Shown here: positions 1 to 11,522 of the stretch, in pieces | Layout of the letters: every line of letters begins with the position of its first letter | Position numbering within the stretch: the stretch's first letter is position 1 | Source: Owenia fusiformis | Taxonomy: Eukaryota; Annelida; Polychaeta; Sabellida; Oweniidae | Reading direction: 5' to 3' | Length of the DNA: 64,000 nucleotides | Assembly (NCBI GenBank): GCA_903813345.2 | Contig: CAIIXF020000004.1 | Span: 26,537,985-26,601,984 of the forward strand | Translations under genes and position numbers: made by a program | Notes under the pieces: generated by a model | Told to the model about the DNA's origin: nothing | What the model saw: only the letters and a program-made list of their open reading frames with translations | Databases searched by the model: none

Positions 1-310
1 CACCCGTGTGAAACCACGTCATACATACTCTATATAACCTGCGACCCGGGTGCACCTTCGACATTAAAAATTTTCACCAGACGAGTGCACCGTTGTAAGT
101 ACACTCTAAAAACCAGGCGCGGCACCGTCGTGATAGCACACTCAAATACGATGAGAGTGAATGAAAGTGTGTACTGACTAGGGTGCACTCGGGTGAGAGT
201 GTCTGACGATTGTGCACTAGGGTGAGAGTGTGTACTGTCGAGGGTGCACTCGGATTATGCGATGACCAGTGTGCACTCGGGTGAGAATGTGTACTGATAT
301 ACAAAAATAA
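1..310. repeat. Degenerate minisatellite at the left edge
   Basis: Between about 140 and 300 the motif GTGCACTCGGGTGAGAGTG recurs with spacers around GTGTACTG, at intervals of roughly 30-45 bp. Open frames here are by-products of the repeat. No gene is seen. Confidence 0.6.
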
Positions 311-928
311 TGTGTTCCCGATCCCAAGATTCTTGTAATGACTGAATGATGTACAAGAATAATATACTTAGAAATAAATCCCATGAAGATTGACCTTTAA
401 AATTAGTGATTATGTGTGATATCGTTTCACAAGTAAAACTAGACCTTGGTTTATAACCCCTGTTGTACTGTTGGTTGTGCTTACAATGCATCACAAATAT
501 ACTTGCATTTTATGGCGTTCTACACTTCAATATATCTTTTATTCCACAAAAATTCGGAAATGATACATCATTCCTCCTTTGCAATCACAGAGAGACCTTA
601 GGTGTATTGAACTTACTGAACATTGTTCACACGAAGCAAATGAAAACCACTTCACTTCGCCAAAGTTTCAATTTTCGCGCAATTTGTAATTAGGTCAAAT
701 TCGAGTCGACCAATCAGAGCCTTCGGTAGAGCGTAACTTTGAAAACGAAATGTTTCTTTCATTTTTCTACACGTTTTGTCGACTCATGCTATAAATTGAG
801 ATTTCTGTGAACCAGTAATAGAAAAATAAGTAAGTAGAAGTATTTCTTCGTATAATTAATATGTAATTGGTTACCATTGGGTGTGTTTTGGGATAAAAAT
901 TGACATTTCAATATATGGGATTTTTTTA

Positions 929-1164
929 CAGTTGGGGACATAAATAAATGACAGGTGGATTTGCTGAAGTAGAATTTCCCATGTTAAAAATAAGAGAATT
1001 TACAAAAGGCCATAAATCAGTGGATGAGATTATACAAAATGTAAGATATACAAATTTTAAGGGATATGTATCTAGACAATATTTGAAATTATGGGCTTTC
1101 AGACCACCATAATTAGGAAATGGTGATCGAAAATCGAACTGTCATTTATTTTTGTCCCCAACTG
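929..1164. mobile_element. 236-bp TA-flanked MITE
   Basis: The ends are inverted repeats: CAGTTGGGGACATAAATAAA at the left and its near-complement ending in TGTCCCCAACTG at the right. Each end is next to a TA dinucleotide, the target duplication of Tc1/mariner elements. There is no coding capacity. Confidence 0.75.
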
Positions 1165-1825
1165 TAGTAGGTTGTATTTCAACAAAAATGACTGGGGACT
1201 TCCTAGGGGGGTACAGGGGCCAACCAGGAAGGTTGGCCCCTGTAGGAAGGAATGAGTTGTAAACCATAGATCTATTTTTAAATGTTAAGGTTTTAAATTA
1301 TATTCTATTCAAATTCTATCACTGTTAAATTATATATCTGCTTTATATGGGCTTATTAGCCTTTTGCAGATTATTGACATAGACATAGACGGTTTAAGTC
1401 TTGTCTCACCTAGGAATGCTTAAATTGCATTCTTTTGCTCTACTCATTATTGGATTAAGACTTTATTTTGCAAAACACTTTTTTAAAATTCCCTCCATTT
1501 TATAAATAATAATGAATAAATAAATACTTACGATTTCGTTTCCGATACTGGTTTTACATTTAGACTACCTTGGTGCGCCATAATTGGAAAAAAAATTAAA
1601 GTTGGGGAAAAATTACATTTGCTTAATTATCAAGCGTTTTATGTGTTCAAGGTAGGATTTAATACTCTCTAGCTGTAGGTATATATTATAATTCATGATC
1701 TGTGTTACTTTGGTTGACCAAACAGGCCGGAAAAGTGTTTACGGCAATCTTATCTAAAGTCCATTTTTCTCTGCGTCAATCAAAATCAAATCCGAATGAA
1801 AGTGAAAGTGAAAAATGAGCAATAG

Positions 1826-1922
1826 ATCCCGGCCAGATTCTTTTGTAGTAGGATCAGTAGCTCAATAAATATTCTTTGAGCCTATGAGATCCTACTACAA
1901 AACGATCTGGCCAATATCTGTG
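1826..1922. mobile_element. Deletion derivative of the 56.5 kb inverted-repeat element
   Basis: About 97 bp made of two converging ends, CCGGCCAGATTCTTTTGTAG and its inverted partner ending near GATCTGGCCAATATCTGTG. Both ends match the termini of the roughly 580-bp element at 56529-57110, so this copy looks like the same family with the middle lost. Confidence 0.6.
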
Positions 1923-2484
1923 TCAAAAGACAGCAGTGCAATATAATAGAAATCTATTAGTAAATCTATACATGCATCATACATGACGTATCAAGGATTT
2001 ACCAGGGGGAGAGGTTCTACCAAGGGGAGCCTTTTGCTGGGGGAGCTTTTTGACAGTTTTGGCAAAAATCATGCTAAAAGTGCAGAATGGTGAAAAACTA
2101 CATGATTTTGATAGAATATCTGGCAAGGAGCTGCTCCCTCCACTCCCCCTGGCTACAGGCCTGACATACCTGTATATTATCCGTGCCAGGACTATAGTCC
2201 TGAGAATGTCTCAATATTTTGCCTGTACGATTACAACATGGGGGATTTTCTACGCCTCTTACACATTCAATAGATTCTGGGTATTTTAGCATTCTTTTCG
2301 TGTAGTCGAATCCACAATAATCTGGGTTTATCTGTCATTTTAAAACATTTTCCGTTCACATTAGGTTTTGAAAAAGATTGCAAGCTTAAACTCCCTACTG
2401 ATCGATTTAAAGAGTGAATTATACACAATATCTACCATTTGAGCTAGAATACTACAACTACTACTACATGTATTTTTTCTTCAG

Positions 2485-5400
2485 GAGTCAAGAATGACCA
2501 GAACAATTCAAGAGGTACTAAGTGATTTACTCCAAGACTTTAGCCTTGATAACCCCAACTATTACACTGGATATGTTCGTGGCGGCAGGGCAGATTTTGA
2601 GGAGGTCCTCAGAGCGTTTGAATGTGTCTCAAATTGCAAGTTTGCTATAAGGCGGTCTGATCAGCGTATAAAAGCAAATGGACAGCTATCAAAGAGAAGA
2701 TCATATGAGTGTATGTTTGGCAGTTAAAGGGGCAACAAGGCCTGGAGAGAGAAAATTCAAAAAATCTTACTTTTTCTGAACTATCAGGTCAACATTTGGA
2801 ATAACATCTTCTTTGACATACCTATTACCTAGTTTCTTAAAATGTTTGGATAAATTATCAATTTCAGCATTAAGAAATATAAATTCAGTTAAAAGCTTCT
2901 ATAAAGGGAGTCCCACTTATAGATTTATAAGATCCACCACGTTTCAAGAGGAATATCAGCTGAAATAATGTTCATCCAGGGGGTTTCTTTGTGGATAACA
3001 AAAATATATGCAAGACTTGATGAAATAGCCGAACTTAAATATATTTTGACACTGGCCGACGATCGTTGAATTGCCACTCTGCAGTCTCATTGTTGTACCT
3101 TTAATGTTGAGTATTACATTTTAAAGTTGCAGTATATAACAATCACGAAGTCACTATATATCGCTTGTACCAATATACAGCTTCTAGGCCGTCATAGTCT
3201 GAAATTGAACTCTTCAATTTCACTTTTCTAGTTATTTTTCTTCTTGTGCTTGCTCCTCTCTTTGAGACTTCGGTGGGTTTCAACTGGTCGAAAGTAATGT
3301 ATAAAAGTCTCCATTGATGTAGTCAAATTTTGATTATTGGTAGCTATTTAGTATTAACCACTACTCTTCGTTCATGTTTTTAGCACGGATCTTCTGGTAC
3401 ATGCAAGGGAATCCAGAGAAGCCCATTCACATCAAGGATAGAGGAATACCATTCAGGACTGAATCAAATCAATTCCTTGAATGTCCATTTGGCCCGCCAA
3501 ATGTAGTAAAGGAGCCACTCGCACAGATACCTGTACGTTTAGATCTTTTAAATGGTATTTACTTTAATAACTACATATTCAATATGCTCTGAAACATAAT
3601 TAGTGATGTTTAATCATCCTCCTAAGCAGGTTTCCAGAATCTGTTCCTCCTTCCTCCTGCAATAATCAATTTGGAAGCGCCCAATTGAACTGAATCACGT
3701 GATCTAATTATGCACAACGACCTGCGACAGCCAATCAGATTGCGAGTTCTTAATCGGGGAAATATTAACTGCTTATGGCAGGTGGTAAAAAGAAAGAATA
3801 CATTCTTGATTTTGAAGCCCTGTGATCAGAGGATGAGTTTATGATGAGAAATCAATAAGTTTCAATATAGCTGAATAAAGCTGACATAATAGATGTCACC
3901 CTTGTTATTCTTCATTCTGCTTGGGCCAGAAAAATAACTTTAAAAATCAAGTTATTATTTGGCTTTATAACAAGCCTTGAATGTTATGGTTATCTCGTCT
4001 ACTTGATTTGTTTTTTTCTTTTTTTTCAGTCTATTTCATTTGTTTATTTTTCTGATTAGGAACTAGACGATCACCCACAACCCTTAACCAAGAAGAGAAA
4101 AATTCACCGCACCAAAAAGTTAGGTTGCTCTGCTGAAATTCACGTCAAAGAGGTTGTCTACTTCACCAACCATTTTATTGATTTGGCATCACATTCGAAG
4201 GGCCAGGTATATAAATTAAGATATTAGATTCATTCCATTTTACACACAAAGTACTATGAGTAAAATGGCAATTTCAATTTTACAATTTTTACATCATTCG
4301 CCATCACACCAGAAGCGATTTTGTTGATATTTTAGGATTTGTACCCTAATTTTGACAATTTGTTTCTAGTATAGCGACCACTTTTAGAAATGATGGCTGG
4401 CATCTTTGTTAATGTTTGACGCTTTGACGTCTTATGGATTTTGCTATGCCTTGGCGTTGCCATTATCTAGTTAATGATTCTGCTTGAAGGGGTTTCAGTC
4501 TGTCTGTCTGTCTAAATATCAATCATTTCAGCTTAGGATATCCTATGATTTTGAGGAATATCATTTTTATGTATGATGTGATATTGATATCAATATCACA
4601 GAGTAGATTAAAGTGATATTCTGAAAAAGTCATAGGATGTTCTTATTATCCTACACTTATTAGTAGTGTACTTAATGTTTAATATCATTGAAAAATAAAT
4701 TTCATGTCAAATAGTTCGATTTGGCAGGAAATCAACTAGCGGAGTATATTGTCACGATATCCTCCGCATATTGGTTTCCTGGAGTATATCATCACGATAT
4801 CCTCCGCATATTGGTTTTCCGAAGTATCGGGTGTCTCAAAAAAATGTACCCAAAAGTATATCATCAGCACTGATAAACCAATCAATATTTTCAGACATTT
4901 TTTGCATGATCATGTAGCCAAAACATGAAAGTTTTCTCCCCAATACACCATTTTTATTTTAGTTTTGCCCTTTTTGATGCTTTAACCCTTCACCTTTTAC
5001 ACCACATAATCAATGTAACCTCATATTTCGATGACAGCCTATATATCCTTACTGCTACATTGTTTATCACATTTGATAATACTTCCGGTGGAATATTTTG
5101 GATTTCTCTTTGGATGTTGCCCTTAAGTTGTTCTAGGTCTTTTTGCTTGGAATGAGCATTAATACACTCCTTCAAAATAGCCACAGAGAAAGATGTTTTG
5201 GGATGACGATGGCAGAACAAACACAGAGGATCAGCTCAATTATCGGCAAATGATTCAGGAGTTACCTTCCAGAGTTACGCAGGCTAGCCTGGAGACCAAA
5301 TGATATCCAAATGAAAACACAGTGGTCTTGAATTGATTATGCCCCTCTACACACAACAAAGACTACACTAGAATCCCAACCAATGCAGTTTCTTCAACGT

Positions 5401-7283
5401 CTGACCTCTCTATACAAAGGGGCTATAAGACATTGTGAATGCCTCCCTATTCACTAGATTTGATGGCCCATACTTTTTTCTCTGGGGCTATTTGAAGGAC
5501 CATTTTTATGCTAAACCCAAGCTGAGAGACAGAACAACTGAAGACCAGCATCCGAACAGAAATCAAAACATTCCACCAGAAATATCAAATGTGATGAACA
5601 ATGTATTAGTAAGGATGCAGACTGGCATCGAAATATGAGATTACATTGATTATGTCATTATGTGGTGTAAAAGGTAAAGGGTTAAAGTATCAAAAAGGCG
5701 AAACTGAATTAAAAACTGAGTATAGGGGAAAAAACTTTCATGTTTTGACTACAAGACCATGCAAAAAATGTCTGAAAATATTGATTGGTTTGTCTATGCT
5801 GTTGATATACTTTTGGGTACATTTTTTTGAGACACCCTATATATCGTAGCGATATCCTCCAGTTATTAATTTTGCCAATAGATATCAAATTTAGTTTTTG
5901 ATGTTATATACATTAAGTACACTAAGTGTAGGATAATAAACAAATACTGGATGACCATGAGGTGGATATGCCAGAATACCTATCCGAGGAAAAAATACTA
6001 GGCGAAGCGAAGCTGAGCCTAGTATTTCTTTTCGAGGATAGGTATTCTGGCATATCCACCTCATGGTCATCCAGTATTTATTTTATTATGCACCTCCCTT
6101 GAGAAATACTTTATTTTAAAGAATGGGTCTACTAAAACAGAAGCCGAGCCTAAAAACCCTGGTGTTCGACAATCAAAAATTCCATTTATTCTCTCATTTG
6201 GCCTTATTCTTACGTATTCCCTCCATATATAATAAGTTTGGCTGATCCCGTATCTAGCGCCACCTACCTTTTGTCAGTTAATCACAGGAAATTGAATAGA
6301 AATCCCCTGTTCTCATATCACGCAAATCTTTTCTCCCTCGCATTCATCTCAAATTCAACATGGAAGAGATTCTAAGAAAATGACGTCATCGACAATTGGA
6401 CTCGTCGAAAGTATTTTTTGAGGATAGGTATTCTGGTATACGGGATGGTTGGAGATCTCGTTGCTGCAATACTGGATAGAACGAGATCTTGCTGCCACGT
6501 ATGGCAATAGACCCCGCAGCTCTTAACCAATCAGATTTGAGTATTTTAATGAGGTGCATAATAAAATAATAATATCATATGTACATATGCATGTCATACA
6601 TGGTAAATAAACATATACATAAACTAGACTACACTTTTATCATTTACAGCTCAAAAATCTGAAGGCTAAAATAGTTGACCAAGTTATATTGTTTCCGTCT
6701 GAACAACAAACGGAACATTTTTTCTACATGGCATTCCCAAAGAATCACAGTGGTCACCCTATCCCTATGCCAATTGGTAAAACAAGTGATAAGCCAACTG
6801 GTAAAAAATCTGCTCGCCCATCTGGTAACGCACGCGATCAGCCAACTGGTAAAACAAGTGGTCATCCAACTGGTCATCCAACTGGTAACACACGTGGTCA
6901 TCCAACTGGTAAAACAAGTGGTCATCCAACTGGTAAAACAAGTGGTCATCCAACTGGTAAAACAAGTTGTCATCCAACTGGTAAAACAAGTTGTCATCCA
7001 ACTGGTAAAACAAGTGGTCATCCAACTGGTAAAACAAGTGGTCATCCAACTGGTAGAACAAGTGGTCATCCAACTGGTAAAACAAGTGGTCATCCAACTG
7101 GTAAAACAAGTGGTCATCCAACTGGTAGAACAAGTGGTCATCCAACTGGTAAAACAAGTGGTCATCCAACTGGTAAAACAAGTGGTCACCCAACTGGTAA
7201 CTTGCCAACTTGCCAAACTGATGTTTTCCGTCAGAGTGTTAATTCAGTCATCATTGAGAAAATCCATGACTTCGTTAGACAAG
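2485..7283 (+). CDS. Four exons of a putative CaRF-like / DNA-binding protein with octapeptide repeats
   Basis: Exons read as 2485-2710, 3384-3532, 4060-4206 and 6650-7283, each flanked by AG and GT with matching phases (1, 0, 0, 1). The first methionine seen is at 2494, but the frame is open to the acceptor, so the true start may be in an unseen exon. The N-terminal part has FECVSNCKFAIRRSDQR, then GIPFRTESNQFLECPFGPP, then a basic block KKRKIHRTKKLGCSAEI. This order of cysteines and basic residues recalls calcium-responsive transcription factor (CaRF/ALS2CR8-type) or FAR1/MULE-type DNA-binding regions; that is an inference from pattern only. The last exon carries about 17 copies of the octapeptide GKTSGHPT before a normal-looking tail (SVIIEKIHDFVRQ). 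No stop codon was found: the exon ends at a good donor (AAG/GTAAGA). Introns hold a palindromic mariner remnant and a MITE cluster. Confidence 0.5.
4741..4820. repeat. Two-copy 40-bp tandem repeat
   Basis: The block from GGAGTATATTGTCACGATAT to GCATATTGG is repeated immediately with few changes. It lies just left of the palindromic mariner derivative in the third intron of the gene at 2485-7283. Confidence 0.6.
4826..5840. mobile_element. Palindromic mariner/Tc1-derived element
   Basis: Ends are inverted: GGGTGTCTCAAAAAAATGTA at about 4829 and its complement finishing in GAGACACCC at 5837. Both arms carry the 3' end of a mariner-family transposase, one per strand. The minus strand (4990-5220) reads IQREIQNIPPEVLSNVINNV; the plus strand (5435-5638) reads FFLWGYLKDHFYAKPKL and NIPPEISNVMNNV. 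These match the transposase C-terminal FLWGYLKD...IPPEVL pattern. No catalytic DDE core is present, so it is non-autonomous: two transposase tails in head-to-head form. Confidence 0.7.
5942..6085. repeat. Near-perfect 140-bp palindrome
   Basis: AAATACTGGATGACCATGAG at 5944 is answered by its complement ending near 6080, with an arm of about 60 bp including CCAGAATACCTATCC and AATACTAGGC around a short GAAGCGAAGCTGA loop. Part of the arm recurs near 6415-6440, so it belongs to a larger composite repeat. Confidence 0.75.
6078..6566. mobile_element. MITE-like segment next to the palindrome
   Basis: TTTATTATGCACCTCC at about 6081 faces GAGGTGCATAATAAAAT at about 6550, giving an inverted-repeat pair about 480 bp apart. 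It has no coding potential and lies in the intron before the repeat exon. Confidence 0.5.
6774..7201 (+). repeat. 24-bp coding minisatellite (octapeptide GKTSGHPT)
   Basis: About 17 units of GGTAAAACAAGTGGTCATCC plus AACT, with one half unit. Variants are single-codon changes (K to R, G to C, H to D). Because the unit is a multiple of three, copy-number changes keep the frame. Four frames are open across the array, but only the one joining the flanking non-repeat residues of the exon fits the splice phases. Confidence 0.85.
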
Positions 7284-7321
7284 GTAAGATGAATAATTTA
7301 AAATAATATTGCCCAAATGAT

Positions 7322-8012
7322 TATCCCAACGAACGAAGTTCGGTAGGGATATAGTGAAGCCCTCCGTCCGTCCGTCAGATAACTCAAATATTAGTTGACG
7401 GATTTTCTTCATATTTGGTGGAAAGATGTACTTGTTTGTATATTGATGAATAGTTTTATGCAAAACGCAAATCTTTTTCAAGATGGCCGCCGCTTTAAAA
7501 ATGACGGGACTTTTTTTCGCAAAAATCATAAATTTTTCATTCTAAACCAAAGTAATTAATATTATTGTTTGAAATTTTGGTAGTATATTCGCAACATCTA
7601 TCTATTTCACATATATTCCGTGTTTTTCATCCTGACCCCCAGGGGCCATGTATGGAAAACAGAAATTTTCGCTAATTTTTAGATCTTTCTGAAGTATAGC
7701 TTTATTATACTCAAATGAAAGGCAATTAAGAGTAGATTGCAAATATTGTATCTTTTTTCTGATTCGAGCCTCGTAAAATTCAAAATGGCCGCCTAATGTA
7801 CGATTTCGCAATAATTTTTCGATCCCTTCAAAGTATGGCTATATAATACTCAAATTGAAGGAATTGGTATTATTTTTCAGATTTGTACCTCAGAAAATTC
7901 AAAATGGCTGCTTTGCAGGAATTTGCAATTCTTAAATCTAAATTTTTCAATTTTAACCAAAGTAATGAGTATAATTGATTGGAATTTCATAATTGATATT
8001 TTGTTCGTTGGG
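7322..8012. mobile_element. Inverted-repeat element with CCCAACGAAC ends
   Basis: ATCCCAACGAACGAAGTTCG at 7322 is mirrored by TTGTTCGTTGGGAT near 8000. The roughly 690 bp between contain TCCGTCCGTCC and several degenerate blocks ending in CAAAATGGCCGCC-like sequence. There is no coding frame of note. It lies between the two plus-strand genes. Confidence 0.5.
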
Positions 8013-8358
8013 ATTTGCTACTCAGCGGAGTTGCCGTTATCTAGTTTAATATAGTTCATGGTAAAATAAAGCATCATACTGAACTGTGGTGAGAAAGTAT
8101 CCTTCCATTCATCATGTTCATTACAATAGAGTGATGTTTTTTGTCTACATATTTTAAAAGTTAGTAAAGGGACACTGAACTGTGCCATTTTTGTGATGGC
8201 ATTTCTAGATTGCATTTTTATGGCACCACTTTAAGTGTTATATGTCTCTAACTTTTTCTTTGGACAGTGTTTGGCCTTCAGTGGTCAGAGTCTGTAACTG
8301 CTGGTGACATTTTGCTTGTTAATGCCTTTTTAGTAATTGTAGAATTTTTATATTCCAG

Positions 8359-11300
8359 GTAAAATCTGTAAGTCTATACACACATCATTTTGTGACAAGC
8401 TCATGACATACACTGGTGGTTCAGTATTCCTCACAATAGATGGCGTCAGTAAAATTGCGACAATCATGCTCAACTACCCAGAAAAAATGAATGCACTCTC
8501 AGGTACAACATTTAATCAGGGTTTCTATGGGTGATTTTACTTGGGGGGGGATTACCACATTGCTTACATCTTCATTGAAATGTAATCAAGAATATTTGAT
8601 AATGAGATACTTGCATATTATATAAACTTGACTCACAGAATTCATCATATATAATATTATATGTTTGTTAACATCCCCACTCTGTACATATTAGGGAATC
8701 TACTGTTTGATGGTTGGATTTACTCGTGGTAAGGCGTGATTGTCTTATTTATATGGCTCATGGGCCATTTATTGAACATAATTTCATTTCACCTTATTTT
8801 GCTTCAAGAGCCTAGGACCAAATTGTAAAAATCTTAACCCATGTAGAATTGCATTGTTTAGGATAAAACAATGTTCATGCATGATTGGTAACAGTCGCTG
8901 TATATTCTTGCACTTGAATTAAAATATTGACGTCATATGAAAGCTTGTTTGAAAATGTTAAAAGTATATTTTTATAAGTATATGTCACCAATTATGCTTA
9001 AAAGTTTTTTTGATATGAATTAATCTTCAAAAATAATCTTTGTATGAATAATTAAAGGCAGAATCAGATCTATGGGGGTGATACAATTACAAGCAAGTGT
9101 ACAATTGACCAATCTATTCCTTACAATCTCAAATACAATATCTCCCAAAAGATTCACGATATGTTATAAATTGGTGAAGTTATAATGGATTCAAAGTGCA
9201 AATATGGGTGAAAATGTTTTCCCAAATAATAAGAAAAATTCTCCCAAATAGTAAGAATGGTAATCATTCTTATAGATAGAAAAATAATATATTATTGAGA
9301 AAATCTCGAGATTTCCTGAAATAAAGTGTGCACTTTGGGTATATTTTGAAAATAGACATGAAAAGGAATGACATAAGCGAGAAATATTCTAAAATTGAAA
9401 CAATTTTTTGTAAGCCTGCTCGCTAGTATGATTCTCTCTTTAAGTTTAACTGAAATACTAGATATAGTAAATGATTTTATAAAAAAAAGTTTTTCACAAC
9501 CAGAAGTGTTGACATACTGTTATAGTCTCCAGCTTTGTTTGTGGATGGTGTTCGGTGCTTGGTATCTATAACAAATGGCATGTACAGGGTGTCCAATAAA
9601 TAAGGTGAAAGATATAGTAACTTTCTTAATATTGCACCAATCTTGCTGAAATTTTCAGAGTTTGTAACCCAAACCTATTTACCTTTATTCTGTGAATTTA
9701 AAGCGTCTTCTATTTGATTGGCCAGAGTTGTGGTTGCTATAGCAACCAAAACAACAAAAAGGCGGGGCAAGTTTGTTTACGTCACAACTTCCCAAAACAT
9801 ATTTATTCTTTCTGATAGCTTTATTCATACCCCCATGTCTATTACTACCACAAATATAAATAAAAACAGTCTTAAAGTCCCATTGTTATGAAAACAATCT
9901 ATTCAACATAATGTCCATCTCTAACTATACACTTTTTATACCTATTCACCCACTCTCTAAACACACTTTCAAACCCATTCTTGCCCATTTCCTGAAGTCT
10001 TGCTAAGACATGTGATCTGATTTCACACACAGCTATGCTCATTAGTGAAACTATAAGGGTACTGGGGCTACCCCTACTTGGACACCCTCCATATTCCCCA
10101 GACCTTGCACCCAATGAGTTTTACTTATATGCAGAACTCAAGCGTGACTTGAGAGGAAATAAATTTGGAAGTACTGATGAAGTCAGATCACATGTCTTAG
10201 CAAGACTTCAGGAAATGGGCAAGAATGGGTTTGAAAGTGTGTTTAGAGAGTGGGTGAATAGGCATAAGAAGTCGTATAGCTAGAGATGGAAATCATGTTG
10301 AATAGCTTATTTTCATAACAATGGGACATAAGGACTGTTTTTATATCATATTTGTGGTAGTAATAGACATTGGGGTATGAATAAAGCTATCAGAAAGAAT
10401 AAATATGTTTTGGAAAGTTGTGACGTCAACAAACTTGCCCCACCTTTTTGTTGTTTCGGTTGCTGTAGCAACCAGAACTCTGACCAATCAAATAGAAGAC
10501 GCTTTAAATTCACAGAATAAAGGTAAAAAGGTTTGGGCTACAAACCCTGAAAATTTCATCAGGTTTGGTGCAATATTAAGAAAGTTACAATATCTTTCAC
10601 CTTATTTATTGGACACCCTGTAGTTACATTTTGCATGTTAATGCTTTGTTCCTTTTTATTATGGGCATCCATTCTGGTGGCCCCTTCCTTCCCACTAGAG
10701 TTAACCTTAAGAATCTTTTTTCAGGCAAGATGATGGTTGATTTACATGATATAGTATCTGAACTTGAAGGCTGGACTGAGGGTAAAGGCGTGTTGATGTA
10801 TGGATCCAACGGGTCATTTTGCTCAGGCGGGGATCTAGAAACAGTCAGTAAAATACAGGATCCTGAACTAGGTGGACAGATGTGTAAATTTATGCAAGAA
10901 GTAACAACTCGATTACATAATCTACCTCTAGTGAGTGTAGCTCTTGTACAAGGCAAGGCATTAGGGGGTGGAGCTGAACTGACTACTGCATGTGATTTTA
11001 GGCTGATGACGGAAAGTGCATGTATAGGATTTGTACAAGTCAAAATGGGCGTGTCACCAGGATGGGGCGGTACATCAAGATTGGTGAAATTGATTGGTCG
11101 TAAAAATGCTTTAGATTTACTAACATCAGGACGTTTAGTACATGCAGATGAAGCTAAGGATTTACAATTAAGTGACGGTACTTTACCCGAAAGTGACGCC
11201 TTATTGAAAGCCTTTGATTGGTTAGAACAAAGAACAATTGGATCTGTAGCTGCCATACATGCAGTTAAATCAACAGTTGTTGTTGCAGAAAACTCTGATA

Positions 11301-11377
11301 TTGAGGAATCTTTGCGTCATGAACAGAATGTGTTTAAGACAGTCTGGGGAACTCAACAGGAAGCTCTGATGCAATGA
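8359..11377 (+). CDS. ECHDC1: ECHDC1, ethylmalonyl-CoA decarboxylase (3' two coding exons)
   Basis: Exons are 8359-8502 and 10725-11377, joined in phase (SG/KMMVDL). The product belongs to the enoyl-CoA hydratase/crotonase superfamily. ECHDC1 is known to decarboxylate ethylmalonyl-CoA and methylmalonyl-CoA as a metabolite-repair step in the cytosol. Visible landmarks: TYTGGSVFLTIDGVSKIATI at the N-terminal strand, NYPEKMNALSG, an oxyanion-hole region SFCSGGDLETV, the highly conserved ALVQGKALGGGAELTTACDF, and the matching GVSPGWGGTSRLVKLIG. The C-terminus (LRHEQNVFKTVWG) also follows vertebrate ECHDC1. The first exon with the initiator was not identified; a Met at 8402 could serve, but residues upstream (KSIHTSFCDKL) also resemble the family, so an upstream exon is likelier. 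A palindromic mariner element (9585-10620) sits just before the second exon. An AATAAA lies about 95 nt after the stop. Confidence 0.88.
9056..9438. mobile_element. TTAA-flanked short element, copy 1
   Basis: Starts AGGCAGAATC after a TTAA and ends CTCTCT before a second TTAA. It is the same family as 29777-30146, where the empty site is available in the other duplication unit, and as the truncated copy near 55745. TTAA targets are typical of piggyBac and Kolobok-type transposons. Non-coding. Confidence 0.7.
9585..10620. mobile_element. Palindromic mariner derivative in the ECHDC1 intron
   Basis: TA-flanked, with long inverted arms starting CAGGGTGTCCAATAAATAAG. Both arms encode the same mariner transposase tail, on opposite strands. 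The plus arm at 10035-10283 reads GHPPYSPDLAPNEFYLYAEL, with the HPPYSPDLAP hallmark that precedes the last catalytic residue. The minus arm near 9899-10030 carries only the REWVNRYKKCI end. It is a fold-back, non-autonomous form. Confidence 0.8.
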
Positions 11378-11470
11378 CAGTTTTAATATCTGTAAAAAAA
11401 AAATCTGTAAAAAATTAAAAAATCAACCTCAAAAAATGCTATGTATTCTGATATGTGAGGATACTGGGCA

Positions 11471-11476
11471 AATAAA
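11471..11476 (+). promoter_or_regulatory. Polyadenylation signal of ECHDC1
   Basis: Canonical AATAAA, 94 nt after the stop codon. It is the first such hexamer downstream. Confidence 0.5.
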
Positions 11477-11522
11477 TCTGCAAAAATGCAAAATCTCTCT
11501 ATTACAATGGACTGAAACATAC

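Larger units (their letters stand above)
311..2484. other. Non-coding flank, no gene seen
   Basis: AT-rich DNA. It holds a small TA-flanked inverted-repeat element (929-1164), an internally deleted copy of the element also found at 56.5 kb (about 1826-1922), and a minus-strand copy of the GCCTGTAGCCAGG dispersed repeat (about 2000-2163). Only short frames are present, none resembling a protein family. The first exon of the gene starting at 2485 may lie here but was not recognised. Confidence 0.5.

Noticed and set aside
6644-7306. Several overlapping long frames on both strands (147-205 codons)
   Set aside because: All come from the 24-bp minisatellite, which is open in several frames. Only the plus-strand frame that fits the splice sites at 6650 and 7283 was kept.
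10624-11256. 210-codon minus-strand frame
   Set aside because: Shadow of the ECHDC1 exon, which has clear family motifs on the plus strand.
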